Notes under the pieces: generated by a model
Told to the model about the DNA's origin: nothing
Database searches by the model: none
What the model saw: the letters and a program-made list of their open reading frames with translations, nothing else
NCBI GenBank assembly: GCA_021741075.1
Contig: JAIOYO010000005.1
Coordinates: 25,734 to 89,733, forward strand
DNA length: 64,000 nt
From: Flavobacteriales bacterium
GTDB lineage: Bacteria; Bacteroidota; Bacteroidia; UBA10329
Reading direction: 5' to 3'
Translations under genes and position numbers: made by a program
In this document: positions 1 through 8,260 of the stretch, piece by piece
How the letters are laid out: each line of letters begins with the position of its first letter
Numbering within the stretch: position 1 is the stretch's first letter

Positions 1-2231
1 TCCAACACATCAAAAATCAAATAGAATCCTGTTGAGTTGTGGTACGTACCGCCAGATACTGACCGATTGGTTTTAGCACCATATCCAATGCCACCACCAT
101 AAGTGCTTACCTCTTCTACCCAAAAAGACGTTGGGCTAACGGATACAACTGGCGTAGTATAACTAGCGCCTGTACCAATAGGTACAACTCCTAAGGCCGC
201 ATCGTACCAATTGAATTCTGTTCCAAGCCCAGAAGCTGTTAGATTAACTGCAGCTGGTCCAGGAATTTGAACATCGCTTGCCGTTGGAGCTGGTGCTTCT
301 AACACATCAACCACCATAGAAGAAGAAGTAAAATCGCCACATGCTCCCTCAATTGTTACTGAGTAGGTACCATCTTCTGTTACCTCTGCCGTTTGGCTGG
401 TTCCTAATCCGTTTGACCATTGGTATGAGCTTGCCGCTGTTGAAGTAAGCGTTACGCTACTTCCTTGACAGAAGGTTAAATCTCCCGATACAGAAATTTC
501 GGGTGTCTCATCTGGAGAAACCTCAACAAGCACAGCTGCAGATACGGAAGAACATCCAGCTCCTCCGTTTGTATCAGTGATTCGTACCAAGTACGTTCCT
601 GTTGAGTTGATACTGATTTGCTGCGTTTGCTCGCCAGTAGACCATTCATAAGTATATCCACTTCCAGCAGTTGCCATCAAATCCAACGTTTGTCCTTGGC
701 AAAGAACTGTAGGTCCATTAGAAGTAATAAAAGCTTGTGGAGCTACGCATTGGTTTTCAATAATGGTAAGAAATTGGTTTGGAGCAGGATTCTGAACCAC
801 TTGGTGAATTCCTGAAGATGGCCAATCAACAACCACACTATCAATCTCCGTGTTTTGAGCCAATCCGAAATAAGATGTAAGTGAGTTACAAATACCATAG
901 CTTTCTCCCGAACGAACTTCACGTACTTGCATTCCCCAAGGGCCATACATTCTAACAACTGCACCAATGGCGCTTCGGTTAGAAATGGTTCCTTCCAAAT
1001 CAACGGCCAACCAATTGTTGTCGTTTCCATCATTAATCCAAACAGCATCTGGCGTGGTTGATGGATTCGTGTAAATTGTTGCGTAGCTACCGTAAATATC
1101 TAAAAACCCATCGTGGTTCAAATCACCTACTGCAAGACTGTAAAGACCGTTTGTAAATAAGCCCGGTATTCTAGTAAACGTCTTATCGCCATTGTTCTTG
1201 TAATAGGCATAACTAGTGTTTCCTGATCCGGTAACTATAATATCGACATACATGTCGTTATCGAAATCGCGCATTAGAGCTTGAATAGGAGTGCTAACGT
1301 CATCCGTAAGTCCACTGCTGTTGTAGATGTCGGTAAATACACCGTTCACGTTCTCCAATAACATGTCGTTCATATCATGATTGGTCATGTAGGCATCAAA
1401 ATCGCCATCATTATCAAAGTCTTGAAAATCTGTTGTCCAAGATTGAGCACCAATTCGTAGCTGATTTACGTTCGTAAAATCCTCCGCATAGTTTCCGTTT
1501 CCATCGTTGATAAACATTTGGTTAATCCTTCTTGGATCGCTCGAATTGTTGACAGACTGTCGGCAATGCGTGATGTAAAAATCGAGATCACCATCAAGAT
1601 CGTAATCGGTAAATGTTGAACCGTAGTTTCCCGAACCATCCCAAGAACCCCAACCTGGATTATCTGTTGGTGTCATCGGAATGATATTGTCCCCGGAATA
1701 TGAGAAGTTTCCACTGCCGTCATTTTCCCAAATACCACTTGGTCCGGTATCTCCACAAGAAAAGAAATCAAGGTCGCCATCAGCATCCATATCCGCCAAA
1801 TTCACACATTGCGTGGCAAGACTGTATTTAGGAAGCTCGCTAATTGTGTAATTAGTTCCACTGGCGTTTGCCTTGGCGTAGTCTGGTCGCCCACCAAAAA
1901 GACCGGAGAAAACATCAGAGTGCCCGTTGTTTGTAGCGTCTCCCACTGCCATTCCCCAAGCATCTCCCGCATCCATTTCACCTCCTAACATGGAAGTCCA
2001 AACCCCATCTATCTTCTGAAACTCAATTTTTAGGTCCCTAGCATTATCTAGAATAACAATATCATCCAGTCCGTCATTGTTTACATCATTAATGGTGACT
2101 GCTACTCCACTAAAATGAGTTGGATCTGTGAGATTGGCTGTTTGATTTGTAAATGAGATTTGTGCCATCGTAGTTGCTCCTGTAAGGCAACAAACGAAAA
2201 GTGCTGAGATAGGTAAGTATATTTTCTTCAT
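1..2231 (-). CDS. Large secreted VCBS/FG-GAP, ASPIC/UnbV and Ig-like repeat protein (3' end beyond window)
   Basis: This reading frame is open from an ATG at 2231 down to the window edge (743 codons), so the protein is C-terminally incomplete here. It begins MKKIYLPISALF and has a signal peptide ending near TTMAQ. Residues about 40-400 contain repeated Asp-rich VCBS/FG-GAP blades of the type DVNNDGLDD, DADGDLDF, DYDLDGDLDF and DFDNDGDFD, which usually form a calcium-binding beta-propeller. An ASPIC/UnbV-like segment follows at about 410-485 (RSAIGAVVRMYG, then FGLAQNTEIDSVVVDWPSG-like). At about 500-650 there are two Ig-like repeats with the pattern CQGQ/CQGS...YEWSTG/YQWSNG...GTY. This is the architecture of CRTAC1-like surface proteins of Bacteroidota, often exported by T9SS. 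A C-terminal sorting domain would lie outside the window. The substrate or ligand is unknown. Confidence 0.85.
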   Translation of the reverse strand, partial: MKKIYLPISALFVCCLTGATTMAQISFTNQTANLTDPTHFSGVAVTINDVNNDGLDDIVILDNARDLKIEFQKIDGVWTSMLGGEMDAGDAWGMAVGDATNNGHSDVFSGLFGGRPDYAKANASGTNYTISELPKYSLATQCVNLADMDADGDLDFFSCGDTGPSGIWENDGSGNFSYSGDNIIPMTPTDNPGWGSWDGSGNYGSTFTDYDLDGDLDFYITHCRQSVNNSSDPRRINQMFINDGNGNYAEDFTNVNQLRIGAQSWTTDFQDFDNDGDFDAYMTNHDMNDMLLENVNGVFTDIYNSSGLTDDVSTPIQALMRDFDNDMYVDIIVTGSGNTSYAYYKNNGDKTFTRIPGLFTNGLYSLAVGDLNHDGFLDIYGSYATIYTNPSTTPDAVWINDGNDNNWLAVDLEGTISNRSAIGAVVRMYGPWGMQVREVRSGESYGICNSLTSYFGLAQNTEIDSVVVDWPSSGIHQVVQNPAPNQFLTIIENQCVAPQAFITSNGPTVLCQGQTLDLMATAGSGYTYEWSTGEQTQQISINSTGTYLVRITDTNGGAGCSSVSAAVLVEVSPDETPEISVSGDLTFCQGSSVTLTSTAASSYQWSNGLGTSQTAEVTEDGTYSVTIEGACGDFTSSSMVVDVLEAPAPTASDVQIPGPAAVNLTASGLGTEFNWYDAALGVVPIGTGASYTTPVVSVSPTSFWVEEVSTYGGGIGYGAKTNRSVSGGTYHNSTGFYLIFDVL

Positions 2232-2387
2232 GAAAAATTTGGTTTGATGAGTTTGAGAAAACTGGTGCTGAAAGTAGTATTTCCTGTGATTGAACTCAAA
2301 TTGGTAATATTTTTTCTACTCGTATGTATTGTCAAATACACTTTAAATTAACTCGTTTAATCGCTTACCGTGCTCAGTAAAAAATCA

Positions 2388-2395
2388 CAACTTTG
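2388..2395 (+). promoter_or_regulatory. Bacteroidota-type -7 promoter element
   Basis: CAACTTTG is followed by C and matches TAnnTTTG at 7 of the positions that matter less one. It lies 49 bases before the preferred GTG start of the lipoprotein gene. The TTG inside it can be read as a start codon, but a transcript from this promoter would begin downstream of that TTG. Confidence 0.35.
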
Positions 2396-2443
2396 CGTTT
2401 CAAGTCAAATCTCCGTTGTAAGAGACGGAATAAACGAAGCGAA

Positions 2444-3124
2444 GTGAAACAACTAGTTGTAATTCTATTGGTTGCGGCAATGGCCGCAGTAGGTTGTAAA
2501 AAGGAAATATCGAAGAACATAGATCAAGATAAAATTTACACTCAGTATGAGCTGTTTTATAATCAAGCTACTAACGTAACCTACGCTACGGCCACATTCA
2601 AATTCAGTAGTACTAATGGCACAAAACTGATGCTTTCAGAGCCAAGCACAATTACAGTAGATGGAACAGTAATGGATTGGAATAACGAAAACGGTTATTA
2701 CCAAAACCAATTCGATGGGTTTAAATCCACAGCCACCTTTCATTGGGTTGACCTTGACGGCAATTCCTTTACCAATACGATTGATGTAAGAGACATTGCG
2801 CTTCCAGCTACTATAGATAATTTACATTTTGCTGATTCGGTTACGTATTTCATGTGGAATGGCTCGGCATTGGATTCGAGCGAAAGTGTAACGCTAACCA
2901 TTGATGGTATTGGCGAAACAGATAGAAGAGACTTTAGACTTGATACTGTTGGAGCAACCACGTTTACGCTTGATTCGGTGCAATTGAGCCAAATTGACTC
3001 TGGAATGGTGCAACTATTCTTGAACCTGAGATACTCGCCAGCTTTAACCGAGCAAACTAGTCGTGGCGGTTCTATTACTGGAAGATACCAAACCGTGACT
3101 GCAGAAACCTTACTAACTGATTAA
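2444..3124 (+). CDS. Lipoprotein of unknown function
   Basis: With the GTG at 2444 the protein is 226 residues and starts with a compact SPII signal: MKQLVVILL, a short hydrophobic stretch, then the lipobox AVGC with Cys at about residue 18. The frame is open to a TTG at 2393, but that TTG sits inside a promoter-like CAACTTTGC and would put 17 mostly basic residues before the signal, so I prefer GTG 2444. The mature part is rich in Thr, Ser, Asp and aromatic residues in alternating patterns, as expected for a secreted beta-sandwich. I recognise no family. It is monocistronic and convergent with the next gene, with a hairpin terminator between them. Envelope anchoring is a firm inference; function is unknown. 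Confidence 0.75.
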   Translation: MKQLVVILLVAAMAAVGCKKEISKNIDQDKIYTQYELFYNQATNVTYATATFKFSSTNGTKLMLSEPSTITVDGTVMDWNNENGYYQNQFDGFKSTATFHWVDLDGNSFTNTIDVRDIALPATIDNLHFADSVTYFMWNGSALDSSESVTLTIDGIGETDRRDFRLDTVGATTFTLDSVQLSQIDSGMVQLFLNLRYSPALTEQTSRGGSITGRYQTVTAETLLTD

Positions 3125-3131
3125 TAGAAAA

Positions 3132-3163
3132 AAGCGATTCCTGAAAGTATTCAGGAATCGCTT
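3132..3163. terminator. Bidirectional hairpin terminator
   Basis: A perfect 14-bp inverted repeat (AAGCGATTCCTGAA / TTCAGGAATCGCTT) with loop AGTA lies 7 bases after the lipoprotein stop, between two convergent genes. A-rich sequence precedes it and T-rich sequence follows, which suits termination from both sides. Confidence 0.8.
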
Positions 3164-3186
3164 CGAATTTATTCTCACGGTAAGAC

Positions 3187-3465
3187 TTATTTCTCTTCGG
3201 ACTGACGCAAAGCTTTTGGTTCTGCTGTGCTTTTCATGAGTGCATCATTTGCAACGGTTACTTTTTTTTGTTCCAATTTCTGTTTATCCGAAACGAAAAC
3301 TTTACTGTCTGATTGAGCTTCTGCAACCTGAAGTTTATGCATCAATTTCCCTCCTTTGGTGGTCACTTGCTGATTTTCAACGTTGGAAAACTCCGTTGCG
3401 GCATCTTGAGCAAAAACTGCTGTTCCACCGATTGATAATGCGAGTACTACAAATAGCTTTTTCAT
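3187..3465 (-). CDS. Small secreted protein of unknown function
   Basis: A 92-residue protein with a clear Sec signal peptide (MKKLFVVLALSIGG, cleavage after AVFA before QDA). The mature part of about 70 residues is hydrophilic, rich in Lys, Glu, Gln, Val and Ala, and has no Cys, so it is probably helical and periplasmic or secreted. I do not recognise a family. It is transcribed divergently from the histidine-kinase operon across a gap of 118 bases, so it is a candidate target of that two-component system, but no operator repeats are visible to prove this. Length, signal peptide and the shared terminator on its 3' side support it as a real gene. Confidence 0.65.
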   Translation of the reverse strand: MKKLFVVLALSIGGTAVFAQDAATEFSNVENQQVTTKGGKLMHKLQVAEAQSDSKVFVSDKQKLEQKKVTVANDALMKSTAEPKALRQSEEK

Positions 3466-3569
3466 AATATTTCTTTTTTAAGGTTCGGATTACCATTTCC
3501 AACAGCCGTGCCAAAACGCTTTTCAAGCAAAATTCCAACTGCTTTCCAACGATAACTTTCAACTCTGAT

Positions 3570-3577
3570 TAACTTCG
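3570..3577 (+). promoter_or_regulatory. -7 promoter element of the two-component operon
   Basis: TAACTTCG matches TAnnTTTG with one change and lies 6 bases before the ATG of the histidine kinase. If used, the transcript would be nearly leaderless. Confidence 0.35.
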
Positions 3578-3583
3578 CGATTC

Positions 3584-4849
3584 ATGACCAGACGCACCAT
3601 TCGCATCGTTATTGCGTTGGCAACCATTTCCATTGTGGGTTTGTTTGCCACCCAGCTTTTCTGGATGGGAAAGGCGTTTGATCTCCGTGATCGTGAATTC
3701 AACGACCGTGTAAACATCGCTTTGCGTTCCGTGGCGCAAGAGATTATGCTACTGAATAACGATTCGTCTGATGTTCCGCCCGTTCGGCAGTTAGCATCCA
3801 ACTATTTCATTGTAAGCACTAACGATACGCTACACCCCTATTTGCTCGAAAGCTTGTTGGATGCCGAGTTCAGAAGTCGGAATATCCATACCAACTTTGA
3901 ATATAGCATTTACGACTGTTTTACCGATAGCCTTGTTTATGGCGGCATGGTTGTTCTTTCAGAAGAGGCAATAGTACCAACCGAGAGACCGGTCATACCA
4001 AAATGGGATCGAGACAGCCACTATTTCGCCATTTATTTTCCAGACAAGGATGGCTACCTCGTAGGACAAATGAGCATTTGGCTTTTCAGTTCTAGCATTC
4101 TTTTAGTGGTGATTGTGTTCTTTGCATACACTCTTTGGGTTATCTTAAAGCAGAAGAGACTGTCGGAAATCAAAAATGATTTCATCAACAATATGACGCA
4201 TGAATTTAAAACCCCAATTTCAACAATCTCTGCTTCGGCAGAACTGCTTCGGTCTGGCAGTTTAGACAATTCTCCTGAAAAGCGAGCTCGTTATTATCAG
4301 ATGATAACAGACGAAAGTTCTAGGCTTAAACTGCAGGTTGAAAAGGTGTTGCAAATGGCACAATTCGACACCAATGAGATTGATTTGAATCTTGTTTCGT
4401 GCGACATTCATCATCTTATTGAGAAAGCCACCACAAGTGTTCAAATTCTCCTTGACGAACGTGAAGGCTCGTTGGAATTGCATTTTGATGCCCGCAATCC
4501 TGAAATGAAAGTTGATGAATTGCACTTCACTAATATCATTAGAAATCTGCTTGACAACGCAATCAAATACTGCACAGAAACGCCACATATCATCATCGCA
4601 ACCAACGATACAAAAAATGGAATAACCATTTCTGTTAAAGACAACGGAATTGGCATTAATCCCGTTCAGAAAAAACACGTATTTGAAAAGTTTTACCGCG
4701 TTCCCACAGGAAACATTCATAATGTGAAAGGATTTGGACTCGGATTGTATTATGTAAAATCGCTGGTACAGGCACACCACGGAACGGTTAGCGTTTCGAG
4801 CAATGCAACTGGCAGCACGTTTAACATCTTTCTTCCCTTTTTGAAATGA
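3584..4849 (+). CDS. Sensor histidine kinase (HisKA/HATPase_c)
   Basis: A 421-residue membrane sensor kinase that autophosphorylates and passes phosphate to the regulator encoded next. It has TM1 at about residues 7-28, a periplasmic sensor of about 130 residues with no recognised fold, and TM2 at about 163-188. No HAMP domain is visible between TM2 and the H box. The H box is THEFKTP with His206. The N box is NLLDNAIKY with Asn325, G1 is DNGIGI, the F region is FEKFYR, and G2 is GFGLGLYYV. All catalytic elements are intact. The ATG at 3584 gives a proper N-terminal basic segment before TM1. The 3' end overlaps the regulator gene by 4 bases (ATGA), which indicates translational coupling. The stimulus is unknown. 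Confidence 0.95.
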   Translation: MTRRTIRIVIALATISIVGLFATQLFWMGKAFDLRDREFNDRVNIALRSVAQEIMLLNNDSSDVPPVRQLASNYFIVSTNDTLHPYLLESLLDAEFRSRNIHTNFEYSIYDCFTDSLVYGGMVVLSEEAIVPTERPVIPKWDRDSHYFAIYFPDKDGYLVGQMSIWLFSSSILLVVIVFFAYTLWVILKQKRLSEIKNDFINNMTHEFKTPISTISASAELLRSGSLDNSPEKRARYYQMITDESSRLKLQVEKVLQMAQFDTNEIDLNLVSCDIHHLIEKATTSVQILLDEREGSLELHFDARNPEMKVDELHFTNIIRNLLDNAIKYCTETPHIIIATNDTKNGITISVKDNGIGINPVQKKHVFEKFYRVPTGNIHNVKGFGLGLYYVKSLVQAHHGTVSVSSNATGSTFNIFLPFLK

Positions 4850-5550
4850 CCAATACGACTTCGTTCAGGATTTTGATGGTTGAGGACGATAAAAACCTCG
4901 GTTTTGTGGTCAACGATTTGCTTGAGATGGAAGGTTATTCTGTGTATTGGGCAAAAGATGGCGAAGCTGGATTGAAGGCTTTTGGCGATTTTCAACCACA
5001 TCTGTCCCTTCTAGACATTATGCTACCAAAAATGGATGGCTACACGTTGGGTAATGAGATTAAGAAAAAAGACGCGCAAACTCCTATCATTTTCCTAACG
5101 GCACGCGGCATGGAAACCGACCGTGTAAAAGGCTTTCAAGCTGGTGCTGATGACTACATAACTAAACCATTTAGCAATCAGGAATTTCTTTTAAGAGTGA
5201 AAGCTGTGCTCGGCAGATGTTATGCGAATAATCAATTGGCAGAATCTAAGAATGAATACAAGATTGGCAGGTTCATTTTCGACCCAACCAATCTCGTATT
5301 GCTTCTCGATGGAAAAGAGAAACACTTAACACAAAAGGAAACAGATGTGCTAAAGCTTTTTTGTCAGAATGAAAATGAAACCGTAAAACGCGAATTGATT
5401 TTAAGCACAGTTTGGGGAGCAACTGATTATTTTACCGGTCGAAGTTTGGATGTTTTTATCTCTAAACTGCGTAAGTACTTGAAGGAAGATGAGCGTATTA
5501 GTATTGAAAATGTGCATAGCGTTGGATTTAGAATGAGGGTTCATAAATAG
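4846..5550 (+). CDS. OmpR/PhoB-family response regulator
   Basis: A 234-residue transcription regulator. The receiver domain (residues about 7-122) has the acidic pair Asp14/Asp15, phospho-acceptor Asp57 in LLDIMLPKMDG, Thr85 and Lys107 in ITKPF. The C-terminal winged-helix domain (about 137-232) carries the usual LTQKETDVLKLF start and SLDVFISKLRKYL recognition region. Its start codon overlaps the kinase stop, so the pair is cotranscribed. This is the normal Bacteroidota kinase-regulator arrangement. Targets are unknown; the divergent small secreted gene at 3187 and the downstream peptidase-like gene are the nearest candidates. Confidence 0.95.
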   Translation: MTNTTSFRILMVEDDKNLGFVVNDLLEMEGYSVYWAKDGEAGLKAFGDFQPHLSLLDIMLPKMDGYTLGNEIKKKDAQTPIIFLTARGMETDRVKGFQAGADDYITKPFSNQEFLLRVKAVLGRCYANNQLAESKNEYKIGRFIFDPTNLVLLLDGKEKHLTQKETDVLKLFCQNENETVKRELILSTVWGATDYFTGRSLDVFISKLRKYLKEDERISIENVHSVGFRMRVHK

Positions 5551-6345
5551 ATGACACGGAACCAAAAAAAGCCCCCACGCACTACGTTCGGACGCCTTTC
5601 TAGAAAACGTGCATTCCGAAAAGCATTGGTTTACAGTGCGCTTGGGTTGATAGTTCTCTTCTCACTTTTTGCCCTTTATAAAGCTGGTAGTTATGCTTTC
5701 ACTTTTATCACGTTTGACGAAGTGGATGAAGGCGTTTTGGTAGAAGAAGTGGTCGTTGAAAAAGAAGAAACTACAGAAAACCCAACACCAACTAAGTCAA
5801 AGGAAGTTTGCAGCTGCACTAATCATTCCATCAAGTTCAAACGCAATCATTACGATATTCACCGTGAGCAGGCCAGACGATTAAACAATGGCGTATTGCT
5901 GACTGATGAAAAAATCAAAAATCTTTCGACCATGGTACAGGTGGAAAACGAAGAAGGATTTGTCATAGACAGACACAAACTGACGCATAGCCACGCCTAT
6001 CTAAATCGTGAGGCATACAAGGTTTTAATTGCAATGGGAAATGCTTATTCCGAAAAAGTGGAAGGAACCAAAGCAGAAGGCAGCGTTTTTCATATTAGTT
6101 CGCTAAGCCGCTCGCTAGAACAACAGAAGAAACTGTTAAATTCTGCTCATGGCCGTAATGCCACCAGAAAAGTTTCGGCCCACTCTTATGGAGCATCATT
6201 CGATATTTGGAAGATTGAAGGAGCCGAAAATTGCCATGCAGCTAGAAAAGCATTTGAAACTGTGCTCAAAGATTTCCAGAAGCAAGGCAAGATTCTCCTT
6301 TGCCCCGAGGGGAATTGCATTCACGTTACGGTGAAGAAAGGTTGA
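5551..6345 (+). CDS. Membrane-anchored M15-like (DUF5715-type) peptidase
   Basis: A 264-residue protein with a basic N-terminus, one TM at about 26-46 and an acidic, Glu/Val-rich linker to about residue 85. The extracytoplasmic domain contains SAHSYGASFD with His211 and Asp218, and a later IHV with His258. The H-x6-D spacing plus the distal His matches the zinc site of D,D-peptidases of the M15 group (VanX/VanY/DacB type), and ISSLSRSLEQQ resembles the DUF5715 proteins of Bacteroidota. I infer hydrolysis of cell-wall D-amino-acid peptides. It starts immediately after the regulator stop with no gap, so it is in the two-component operon and may act in the response. Family assignment is from motifs only. 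Confidence 0.7.
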   Translation: MTRNQKKPPRTTFGRLSRKRAFRKALVYSALGLIVLFSLFALYKAGSYAFTFITFDEVDEGVLVEEVVVEKEETTENPTPTKSKEVCSCTNHSIKFKRNHYDIHREQARRLNNGVLLTDEKIKNLSTMVQVENEEGFVIDRHKLTHSHAYLNREAYKVLIAMGNAYSEKVEGTKAEGSVFHISSLSRSLEQQKKLLNSAHGRNATRKVSAHSYGASFDIWKIEGAENCHAARKAFETVLKDFQKQGKILLCPEGNCIHVTVKKG

Positions 6346-6354
6346 ATCCTTCCC

Positions 6355-7335
6355 TTAAAAATTTAAGGTAAGACAAAAGCCACAAAACATAGCTATTTGA
6401 ACTACGAATACAATTGCTCCTAGCGTCATAGCTTTAGGACTGATTCGCAATAATGGTTTTATTTGGATGCTTAGGCCTATGGCCGCCATGGCAACAGCCA
6501 TTATTATGTTACCGACCGAAGCCAGAGTCTTAGACAACTCTGTTGAAAATAAACCAAGCTGATTGAGATAAACCGTTCCAGCGAAAAAGAAAATAAAAAC
6601 GGGAAACTTGAACTTTGCAGTTCTACCTGGGAGTCTTCCAACAAAAAAGAGAACAATTAACAAAGGAATTAGAAAAATCACTCGACTCATTTTCACAACC
6701 ATGGCCCATTCTCCAACGTGTTCGTTGATAGAAAATCCTGAAGCTGCAACGTGACCAATGGCTTGTAGTGTACCACCTAACAATACGGAAGATTGAAAAT
6801 CTGTAAACCTAAGGAGCACAGAAACATTGGGAAGCAAGATAATTCCAATCAATCCAAGCAAGTTCACTACACCAACCGATACCCCAACTTCTTCATCCTT
6901 AGCGCCAATTATTGGAGCGGTAGCACCAATTGCCGCAGAGCCACAAATGGCACTTCCGGCTCCTAAAAGCAAACTAAGTCTTGTACTTAACCCAACCATC
7001 TTTCCGAATCCAACGGTAATGCCAATCACAAATATGATGCTGAAGAAAAGGAAAACTATTAGCCTCAAATCAAGCTGCCTAAGACTATCCGCATCAAGAC
7101 CAAAGCCTAGGAAAACAATAGAAATCTCCAAAAGTGTTTTCTCCGAAAACTTTAAACCCTCTTTAAGATTACCACCACACAAAAACGTATTTCCAGCAAC
7201 CATTCCGAATACAAGCGCCAGCAAAATCGAACCGAAAAGTGGAATGAATTGCCCTGCCAGTACTGCAAGACATGCAATTGCCGTGGCAGCAAATACTCCT
7301 ACCAGTTTAGGCTTTACAAATTTTAGAATCATCAA
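6355..7335 (-). CDS. YeiH/UPF0324-family membrane transporter
   Basis: A 326-residue, very hydrophobic protein with about 9-10 membrane segments. The signature GAGSAICGSAAI with its flanking charged loops, the GLGFGL-like FLGFGLDADSL stretch and HVAASGF are those of the YeiH family (putative sulfate/sulfonate exporters). Length agrees with the family (about 320-350). The gene is convergent with the M15-like peptidase (9 bases apart) and divergent from the polysaccharide deacetylase gene. No LysR-type regulator is adjacent, unlike in enterobacteria. Substrate is inferred from the family name only and is not experimentally secure even there. Confidence 0.85.
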   Translation of the reverse strand: MMILKFVKPKLVGVFAATAIACLAVLAGQFIPLFGSILLALVFGMVAGNTFLCGGNLKEGLKFSEKTLLEISIVFLGFGLDADSLRQLDLRLIVFLFFSIIFVIGITVGFGKMVGLSTRLSLLLGAGSAICGSAAIGATAPIIGAKDEEVGVSVGVVNLLGLIGIILLPNVSVLLRFTDFQSSVLLGGTLQAIGHVAASGFSINEHVGEWAMVVKMSRVIFLIPLLIVLFFVGRLPGRTAKFKFPVFIFFFAGTVYLNQLGLFSTELSKTLASVGNIIMAVAMAAIGLSIQIKPLLRISPKAMTLGAIVFVVQIAMFCGFCLTLNF

Positions 7336-7355
7336 CTTGAGCGTAAGTATAAAAC

Positions 7356-7363
7356 TAACCTTG
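7356..7363 (+). promoter_or_regulatory. -7 promoter element upstream of the deacetylase gene
   Basis: TAACCTTG followed by C matches TAnnTTTG with one change, 45 bases before the ATG at 7409. A second weaker candidate, TAATTTTC, lies at about 7397-7404. Confidence 0.35.
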
Positions 7364-7408
7364 CAATGATTGAAGACAAACCGTTTCTTAAATCCCTAAT
7401 TTTCCGCC

Positions 7409-8260
7409 ATGAACGCATTCAGTGTAGATTTAGAAGATTGGTACCAAGGAATTGAGCTACCGTTCAGTTCGTGGAATCAGCATACAGACCGAATCAGAAA
7501 AGGCGTTGATCCGTTGCTCGAGCTTTTAGACAAGCATAACACAAAAGGAACGTTCTTTACCCTGGGTTGGATTGGGGAGAAATACCCAGAATTGATCAAA
7601 CAGATCACAGATGCTGGGCACGAAATGGCTTCACACGGCTATTCGCACGAGAAAGTTTATGACCTCACTCCCGAAGCATTCAGGGAAGAAATCAGCAAGA
7701 CAAAAAAAATATTGGAAGACATTTCTGGAACAGAAGTAACGGCTTTTAGAGCACCTTTCTTTTCGGTAACCAATAAATCGCTTTGGGCGCTGGATATTCT
7801 GAAAGACGAGGGTTATTCAATTGACTGCTCGATCTCACCCGTTAAAACCTGGCGCTACGGTATTTCTACCACCCCAGATGAAATATTCACAATTAAGGAA
7901 AACGGCTTAACGGAATTCCCCGTTTCTACCTTCAAACTGCTCACGAAGAACTTAGGAATTGGCGGTGCCTACTTCCGCTTGTTCCCGTACATGCTAACCA
8001 GCAATGGACTGAAACAACGCACCAAAGAAGGCAAGGTGAACATGTTCTACATTCACCCTTGGGAATACGATCAGCACCACCCAGTGGTAGAAATGGAACG
8101 AAAAGCTAAGATCACGCACTACACACGATTGAGCAAAACCATTCCGTTTACAGATAAACTTCTTGGTCAGTTCAAATTCGATACTGTGAGCAACGTGGTG
8201 AAAAAGTACAAAGCAGAAAGAGAAATCAATGAGTACAGCATTGAGATTCTCAAGGATTGA
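7409..8260 (+). CDS. Polysaccharide deacetylase, XrtA-associated/DUF3473 type
   Basis: A 283-residue NodB-fold enzyme expected to remove acetyl groups from a polysaccharide. It begins with the catalytic-Asp strand FSVDLEDWY. It has TFFTLGWIGEKYP, the metal-binding SHGYSH, RAPFFS, and a C-terminal HPWEYD segment typical of the DUF3473 subfamily. That subfamily (TIGR03006) usually occurs in exosortase-A/EPS loci, but no exosortase or PEP-CTERM gene is seen in this window. The N-terminus starts directly at the catalytic strand with no signal peptide, so it is cytoplasmic, as usual for this subfamily. It overlaps the following acetyltransferase gene by 32 bases, suggesting a two-gene operon acting on the same glycan or sugar precursor. 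Confidence 0.9.
   Translation: MNAFSVDLEDWYQGIELPFSSWNQHTDRIRKGVDPLLELLDKHNTKGTFFTLGWIGEKYPELIKQITDAGHEMASHGYSHEKVYDLTPEAFREEISKTKKILEDISGTEVTAFRAPFFSVTNKSLWALDILKDEGYSIDCSISPVKTWRYGISTTPDEIFTIKENGLTEFPVSTFKLLTKNLGIGGAYFRLFPYMLTSNGLKQRTKEGKVNMFYIHPWEYDQHHPVVEMERKAKITHYTRLSKTIPFTDKLLGQFKFDTVSNVVKKYKAEREINEYSIEILKD

Noticed and set aside
743..1048. 101-residue minus-strand frame
   Set aside because: It is a +1 frame within the large VCBS/ASPIC gene, whose own frame is continuous to the window edge and encodes recognisable domains.
4262..4780. 172-residue minus-strand frame opposite the kinase gene
   Set aside because: Antisense to the HATPase domain, with no motif and no promoter.
6827..7369. 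180-residue plus-strand frame opposite the YeiH-type gene
   Set aside because: Antisense to a clear 10-TM transporter; composition (Pro, Lys, Ser, Thr-rich) is typical of a shadow frame.
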